Of a stretch of 64,000 bases of DNA, positions 58,801 to 64,000 are shown piece after piece. The first letter of the stretch is position 1. Every line of letters starts with the position of its first letter. Source of the DNA: Anolis sagrei (Eukaryota; Chordata; Lepidosauria; Squamata; Anolidae); contig NC_090023.1 of assembly GCF_037176765.1 (NCBI RefSeq), positions 148,998,366-149,062,365 on the forward strand, read 5' to 3'. The notes under the pieces were generated by a model that was given only the letters and a program-made list of their open reading frames with translations, ran no database searches and was not told where the DNA came from. A program made the translations under genes and the position numbers.

Positions 58801-59381
58801 ATGAAACCCACCGTCAGTAGGCCAGGATAGTATCTAAATAGCACAAATATTTGACAGAGGTTTGAAGGATTTATGGGAATGAAAGTTCATAATTAACACA
58901 CTTGGCTTGATGTAAGTATTTTAGAACATGGATGTCACCCCAGACTATTGATAAGATACATATATAGAATATTAGGGTACATTGCTACCACTGCTTAAGC
59001 AGAAGAAAGAAACCAATTGTGTATATACTATTTTAAATGACATTCTATCCTTCATTCATAACTAATTTGTCAGCCAATCAGGCCACAGCATTAAGCACTC
59101 CTAGGATATAGTATTTCCTTGGCTGCAGTAAGTATGGTAAGCGAGTCCTTAATAGTTTTTAAGATATGTCACTCGAGGATTTTAAGGAGTGCTAAGACTG
59201 CCACATCAACATTTACTTACAGATCTCCTAAGAAAAGATTAGGCCATACTTCATCAGCATGGTTACAGGAGGGCCTCCCAGTATTCAGGAGCTCTTCTAA
59301 GTCTTTAAGCGTGGGGGTCTCGGGTGTAGATTTTCCAGAGTCTTCAGGATCTTTGGAGAGTGATATACTCTCTTCCGCCAT
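54662..59381 (-). CDS. DUSP13A: Dual-specificity phosphatase 13A (MDSP) orthologue
   Basis: Exons 59381-59221, 57035-56818 and 54894-54662 join on GT/AG sites into 203 codons; human MDSP is 188. Cytoplasmic atypical dual-specificity phosphatase, known as the muscle form and linked to ASK1 stress signalling. N-terminus MAEESISLS then [16 protein letters not shown] and [13 protein letters not shown] parallel human MDSP closely; exon 2 has [14 protein letters not shown] and general acid Asp101 (PAHDRPDFD); the junction reads TPGAKLLVHC as in human; catalytic [10 protein letters not shown] has Cys133 and Arg139; [17 protein letters not shown] follows. The C-terminal tail [14 protein letters not shown] is longer than in human. 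The chosen Met matches the human start; an in-frame Met 29 codons upstream (59468) would give 232. First gene of the tandem trio in transcription order. Confidence 0.94.
54900..55840. other. DUSP13A intron 2, plain part
   Basis: No element ends or extra exon seen. Confidence 0.5.
55843..55965 (-). mobile_element. (AAT)n and L2/CR1-group tail (antisense)
   Basis: AAT run 55846-55888 followed by 'attatccacctctccctgtg' and 'gctcagggcatgatacaata', the antisense LINE tail type. Confidence 0.75.
55985..56100 (+). mobile_element. CR1-like LINE 3' end fragment
   Basis: 'ggcagggggttggactggat' then 'ggtctcttccaactctatga' and a gattctgtgattct end, sense CR1 3' terminus. In DUSP13A intron 2. Confidence 0.85.
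56215..56515. repeat. Unclassified interspersed repeat
   Basis: 'ttccccatcacatggcgaaa' and 'gcagcaaatctgttgccctg' resemble parts of 34940-35156 and 58040-58400. In DUSP13A intron 2. No ends or coding capacity recognised. Confidence 0.55.
56818..57035 (-). CDS. DUSP13A: DUSP13A coding exon 2
   Basis: 218 nt between AG (57037-57036) and GT (56817-56816). Encodes [20 protein letters not shown] and the general-acid loop, ending [10 protein letters not shown]. Confidence 0.96.
57095..57335 (+). mobile_element. MIR-like tRNA SINE
   Basis: tRNA-like head 'gtcagcatggtgtagcggtc' and 'cagggtttgaatttctgctc' (B box region), core 'actgggtggccttggacaag', 3' end 'tcacaaatgacttgaaagca'. The most complete copy of this type in the window; DUSP13A intron 1. 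Confidence 0.85.
57471..57607. repeat. Palindromic MITE ('gggcccttccacacagcc' family)
   Basis: Left end ctccttccacacagctgt, right end 'gggttatatggctgcagggc'. Related to 50534-50681. DUSP13A intron 1. Confidence 0.75.
58040..58405. repeat. Unclassified repeat with internal short duplication
   Basis: 'tttcaccccatctgggggat' and 'tttcaccccgtctgggggga' at 58085-58125 are tandem near-copies; 'ttccccatgtgatggggaaa' (58266-58285) is a small palindrome; the right part matches 34940-35156 in 'gcaggacgacagattcgc'. DUSP13A intron 1. Confidence 0.6.
59221..59381 (-). CDS. DUSP13A: DUSP13A coding exon 1
   Basis: 161 nt from ATG 59381-59379 to donor GT at 59220-59219 (ct|gtaagt). Frame stays open up to another ATG at 59468-59466 with A at -3. 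Confidence 0.9.
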
Positions 59382-59564
59382 CATCATCAAAACAGCAACC
59401 CTCCCTCCTGAAACCTGAGAACGTGAGCCACTTTGGCTTGCTTTTGCTTCAGCCTTTCCAGTTGTCATTCTGGATCCAACAGCGATGACAGGAGCAGGGC
59501 ATTAGCAAAGCTAGTAATCCGGTAAAATCCAAGATTGAAAAAGGGGTGCAATTAGTACCACTAA

Positions 59565-59632
59565 GACCCCATCTGCACTGACCATGTAATACATTTCAAA
59601 GTTAACTTCAAACTGTGGCAACCAGACAACAA
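59565..59632. repeat. Half copy of the palindromic MITE
   Basis: 'accccatctgcactgaccat' + gtaatacatttcaaag recalls the left arm of 36660-36745. Lies about 100 bp upstream of the DUSP13A first exon. Confidence 0.5.
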
Positions 59633-59783
59633 ACTTCCACAAAAACGCATAAAAGAAAAGCCCTTGATGTGCATCAGTTCTCTGCAGTTTATGTAATCAA
59701 CATCCTGGCTTCAAGCTGTTTCCAGGATTTTCTATGCAGAGCGCAATAATACCAGTTTGAAACTGCAGTAGAGTGTCTGTGTA

Positions 59784-60742
59784 CAAGGGTTGAATGAAAA
59801 GTAATGTCTCCACCTTCGTTACTTGGGTTTGGATGGGAATATTTTAATAAATCAAACGCAGAAATAATCCTTAGAATGTGCTCTGTAACTACCACTATTA
59901 ACTTTTCCACATAATCACCAGACAATTGGATACATTTCTGCCAACGATGAACAAGTTTTCTGAAGCCGTCATGGAAGAAGTTGACACTCTGTTTCCGCAA
60001 CCAGCATCTCACAGTTCTCTCAACGTTTTCATCAGAAACATAATGATGTCCCCGCAGATTTTTTTTCCCATTATGGGGAACAGATGGAAGTCAGACGGTG
60101 CTAAATCTGGACTGTATGAAGGATGTCATACGGTGGTGAGATCCAGCCTCTGAAGTTTCAAGTCTGTGCACTTTCATTTCAGGCACCAGTATCCTGGGTA
60201 CCCATTGTGTACAGATCTTCCAATAGCCAAGCAAATCAATAATGTGACCCACACATTCTTATGAAATGCCGATAGTGCTTGAAATTTCTCTCTGAGTGAT
60301 ACGACACTCGTCCTGAATCAATCTGTCAACCTTTTGTTTGTGAAACTCGGTGGTTGCTGTCACAGGACATCCAACTCTTTGTCACGCAAGTCAGATGTTC
60401 CCACCTCAGCGTCTTTAAACTTACTCGCCCAATGACGCACAGTACTCACATCAACACAATTACCGTAAACAGCTTCCATTCTCTGATGAATCTCCTTTGG
60501 GGTGATACCTTCTGCTGTCAAGAATTCAATGACTGCATGTTGCTTAAGTCGCATTGACCAATCGTCTGTGCAGGGTTCCATATTTTGCACTTTAACAACA
60601 CAACCATTCAATCCTAAGGCTTTCCGTCAAAATGGAACTGTAGAGGAAAGTCTACTGAACAAGCCAGTACCTGCCGTGTACCAGTACTGCCATCTGTTGT
60701 GGCGTTACGAAGGTGGAGGCATTACTTTTCATTCAACCCTCG
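59784..60742 (-). mobile_element. Internally deleted mariner upstream of DUSP13A
   Basis: Ends CAAGGGTTGAATGAAAAGTA (left) and inverse starting CGAGGGTTGAATGAAAAGTA (right), inverted repeats of about 37 bp, with TA at 59782-59783 and 60743-60744. The minus strand encodes the N-terminal HTH of a mariner transposase (60600-60380: KQHAVIEFLTAEGITPKEIH, STVRHWASKFK) and a C-terminal piece (WLRKQSVNFFHDGFRKLVHR near 60000). At 959 bp the centre is reduced and the frame is broken. A different family from 9238-9781. Confidence 0.94.
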
Positions 60743-60795
60743 TATATAGCTCTTAAAAGTCCAAGGTGCAGGACCTCCCCCCCTTCCATTTCTAC

Positions 60796-60911
60796 ACACT
60801 TCTGACACAGTTTACAGATGGAGACCCACAGAGCCTATACGATGCAAAACTATTTCCACCTGGCGCCCATAGGGCTCTGTCTGTAAACTGTGTCAGAAGT
60901 GTACAGAAATT
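60796..60911. repeat. Short perfect-armed hairpin element
   Basis: Arms of about 31 bp (atttctacacacttctgaca with cagtttacaga, and the inverse at 60879-60910) enclose about 50 bp. One mismatch region near the ends. Could be a MITE; no target duplication identified. Confidence 0.75.
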
Positions 60912-60912
60912 G

Positions 60913-61885
60913 ACTAATATGGAATCAGGGATCAATCAAGTTTAAAGTCCCAAATTCCCACTTAGCTGTTGCTGTTTTCTCTCCTTCCTTAAAACCTTGG
61001 ATTTCCAAATTTTGGTATAGCACACTAATGATTATATTTCTCTTTTATATTTCAAATAACTCAAAATACTAGTGATCGTCTTATAGAAATCCCTAGAAAA
61101 GGTTTTAAGTACATTGTTCTGCTTTAATTTTTAGAATATCAGATTGCTGAGAAATAACAGAATTTTAAATTTAACAGTATAATAATTAATTATAATGGCA
61201 ACAAAATAATTTAAATATTATATTGATATATGTAAACACAAGTAGAGGAATACATTATTTGTGAGATTTCAGGCTTCTACAATTGCAAAGTTTCAACTTT
61301 TAAAAAATTAAAAATGCAGAATAGGTGGGGACAACACTTGTCCGTATGATAGCTCAGAATACAGATGATTTCGTTAAAAATAGTCACAACAACATCACAT
61401 ATGATGGGGTTGAAAATATCCATTTTCATTTTACACACACTGGAGTGAAACATTATGGTAAGAAGATGATTCCCCCCGCTTCCCTCCCCACTCATGGGGA
61501 ATCTACTACATGGCATATCATTATTGAAGAAATGTGTTTGGGGGCTAGAACTCCCATTTCTCTTGCAGTTAAACTCTCTTGATTTCATTGACACTGTTAT
61601 GCAACAAGACATGGTATAGAGGGCATCTTTGCTCCTATAAGGTCACAATATGTACAGCAAAAAAAAAGCTTTCTTCTGTACATGCATTGCATCAGTAGAT
61701 TCACATCCAGCTGAGCTGTTCAGAATGGTGAAAGGTTTAAAAGGTTTAACTCATGTACTCTCCCCTCTTAACCCATTATTAGAACCTTCAGTAGCTCACT
61801 GTGATGCTTTTAATACCATTTCACAGATAAAATCTCTCACATAAGAGTCGACTGAGATGCTGTCAGGTTTGCCTTCTCCTGCACA
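60913..61885. other. Intergenic stretch, no feature recognised
   Basis: AT-rich upstream flank of DUSP13A; nothing recognised. Confidence 0.5.
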
Positions 61886-62450
61886 ATCCACCCTTTAGGA
61901 TGGTGAGGTCCTCTGGTGGGCAGCTACTCCAACCAGCCAGAACCTGACTGGCTACTGTCACTCAGAGGACGATTTCATTGCCCACCCCAAGACTGTGGAA
62001 TGACCTGTTGGAAGAGCTCTGACAGCTGAACGAGGTGTCAGAATGTAAAAATGCAATTGAAGATTGATCTCTTCTGGTATGCCTTCCCAGTCAACTTTCA
62101 ATTGTGGGGTTTTTATTTCCATTCTCTTGCCACTATGGACCTCATCACAAACATCTATGGGTTCACCATACATCATGGGGAATGCATGGAGTCCTGGTGG
62201 GGGGTTTGGAGAACCTGTCACTCCATGCCTCTCGTTGCATCACTTACCAAAGACCTCATCACATGGGGGGAAGCATTGCCACCTGGCTTCCCCTCATTGT
62301 CCTGAAGGCAACACAGGCAGCTACGGTGGTGACATATGCCACTTCCTATATCTGTGTCTATATCTGTGTTTGGTATAAGTTTTCATATGTGTACTTGCCT
62401 CAAGACATCAGGAGAGGTGGATAATAAATAAAAAAAATATTATTAGTATT
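61886..62450 (+). mobile_element. L2-like LINE 3' end, degenerate
   Basis: Reads 'actgtggaatgacctgttgg' (W-N-D-L-P-like), then gtatgccttcccagtcaac (YAFPVN-like) in the order of an L2 C-terminus, followed by a 3' UTR with a piece of the 34940-type repeat at 62150-62290 and a taataaataaaaaaaat tail at 62421. Confidence 0.55.
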
Positions 62451-62606
62451 ATTATTATTTGAAACACAACAAGATGAGTCCACAGCAGACAAGATCACTC
62501 TGCTGGCTGTTGTCTTGGATCACATGTCGGACACTTTCCAAGTGTCTAGGACTGTGTGGTGTATTGGCAAATAATCCTACTAAGGTGGCCTTCTGCAGCT
62601 GGCAGA

Positions 62607-62608
62607 TG

Positions 62609-62657
<49 letters not shown>

Positions 62658-62658
62658 G
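62607..62658. repeat. (ATT)n microsatellite
   Basis: About 17 ATT units. Confidence 0.97.
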
Positions 62659-63612
62659 TGCTTGTGTTTGTCCACAAAAAGATCTAGAATACAAAATCTT
62701 ACTGTCTAAGATAACTGAGTCCTGATGTATTTTGATGGCAGCAGTCAGGCCAACAAATGGATTGTGATGTCACTGGTTACCCACATTGTCCTGAGTGGCC
62801 TATTCATTTGAGACAGAAAGAGCTGCAAACACAGCCCTGGCCCATGTTGTGTTGCTTATTAGCCAATGGACTTCAGCCTTCAAGGTAAAATGCAGGACTA
62901 TTACTTCAGATTTGGGAGCAGGGTGATGGAAAACAATTTCAGAAAGGAGCAACAATTTGGCAGGCTCTTGGTTCATTCTTGGATACATTCAAGGTTAGTG
63001 GAATAAAAAGCAATGTGTGCTAAGACTTTGCATTGCTACTGTGTTTAAGATTGCAGGATTATTTTAACTATATTATTTGTAGAAATCATTACCATTTATA
63101 TACATTTATTTTTAAATGGTGGGTGTTTGAAGACTTGTTTAATATATATGCTAAGTAAAAAGGACCATCTGTGACATTTGTTTAGTGTGTCGTACCGGGA
63201 ATTTAACTTCACTGGCACAGCATTCTGAAGTAAAATGGATAACTATCCCATGCTACTATCTCTGAATATATCAGCCAAATTTAATTCTGTGTAGTTCTTT
63301 CAGTGTCTTTGGCTGTGATATGGTAGTAGTGTTGGAAATAGCAACCTTCCAAGCCTTCACTCTTTGTTTGTTAAAATACATATTTGCTAACCTGTATTGT
63401 ATGTATATATTGACTGGCCAGTTTGACCACTTTTGGTGTGGGAGGGGCTACAGACATGTGATTGTACTGAACATGTTGAGACTCAGTATGCTTTTCAACT
63501 TTAATGGAAAAGTATGTTTTTGGACTTATGCCGGAATAGTTTACTATATGTTTGCTTTGAGAAGCACAGAGTGCAATTATACAGTTTGGACTTTCATAAG
63601 ATATATACTTAA
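62659..63612. other. Intergenic stretch, no feature recognised
   Basis: No exon or element ends seen. Confidence 0.5.
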
Positions 63613-63613
63613 A

Positions 63614-63890
63614 GGCAGGGCTGTTGCAAAGGGGGGTGGGGGGGGGTGGGTTAGGGGTTCAACCCCCCCCCCCCCAAATTTTCAGGTTAAAAAACCTGGT
63701 TTACTCATGAATTTTAACTGGTTAGCCAAATCCCCGTGCCAAGTCTATGAGAAGCAAAAATTAAATTGATGAAAGTAAATCTATATAAATTATATAATGA
63801 ACATACTATATAAATTATTTTGTGTTATGGAACTACTCTTCATGATTCACCAAAAAAAATTCAACCCCCCACCCCCACCCCGAGAAATAT
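63614..63890. repeat. G-run/C-run element, possible hAT relative
   Basis: Starts 'ggcagggctgttgcaaaggg' with long G runs, then C runs and 'aaattttcaggttaaaaaac', and a second C-run block at 63865. The layout recalls the hAT pair at 14176 and 17202, but ends and target duplication are not clear. Confidence 0.45.
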
Positions 63891-64000
63891 TTTCTGTCTA
63901 TAATGCTGCTTAAAGACTTTGGACTATGGACTATTGATTAAGAATGCTGCCCCGTGTTCTCAACACAGAGAAACCACATTCTATCTATAACTGAACTTTA

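Noticed and set aside
62051-62424. Three overlapping plus-strand frames of 84-106 codons
   Set aside because: Overlapping frames across a degenerate LINE end and a repeat; no frame shows a consistent protein.

Overview
The window looks like nuclear DNA of a squamate reptile, most likely an iguanian such as an anole. It has AT-rich introns, Sauria-type tRNA SINEs in two forms, BovB-like, CR1-like and L2-like LINE pieces, many short hAT and mariner elements with intact target duplications, Helitrons, and foldbacks built from Penelope-like ends. The genus is inferred from the repeat mix and is not proven.

The only host genes I can support are three tandem atypical dual-specificity phosphatase genes, all on the minus strand and all built from three coding exons with the same intron phases (2, then 1). 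From right to left they are: a DUSP13A (MDSP) orthologue at 54662-59381, with a possible longer start at 59468; an unnamed DUSP13/DUSP29-like paralogue at 36848-46415; and a DUSP13B (TMDP) orthologue at 8961-14032. In each I could join the exons on GT/AG sites into one open frame (203, 182 and 191 codons). Each keeps the CX5R phosphate loop and a general-acid aspartate 32 residues before the catalytic cysteine, so all three look catalytically intact. Human DUSP13 supplies two of these proteins, A and B; the middle gene is the interesting extra. DUSP29, which lies downstream in human, is not in the window and would be expected past the left edge.

Everything else is intergenic or intronic and rich in mobile DNA. 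Left part (1-8960): foldback, hAT, L2, BovB and Tigger-like pieces. DUSP13B and its introns (8961-14032): an internally deleted mariner, an antisense SINE and a foldback. 14033-36847: an inverted pair of hAT elements, SINEs, LINE RT fragments, a 1-kb Helitron and possible old LTR pieces. Middle gene (36848-46415): a hAT nested in a foldback repeat, two Penelope-like foldbacks and CR1. 46416-54661: two head-to-tail Helitrons, BovB, SINE and a composite hAT. DUSP13A and its upstream side: SINE and LINE pieces and a second mariner at 59784-60742.

The most unusual signal is a foldback family at 2791, 37881 and 45371, with a solo half near 52075. Its arms contain a hammerhead-ribozyme-like core, and its copies are flanked by 11-14 bp duplications, as expected for Penelope-like retroelements rather than cut-and-paste transposons.
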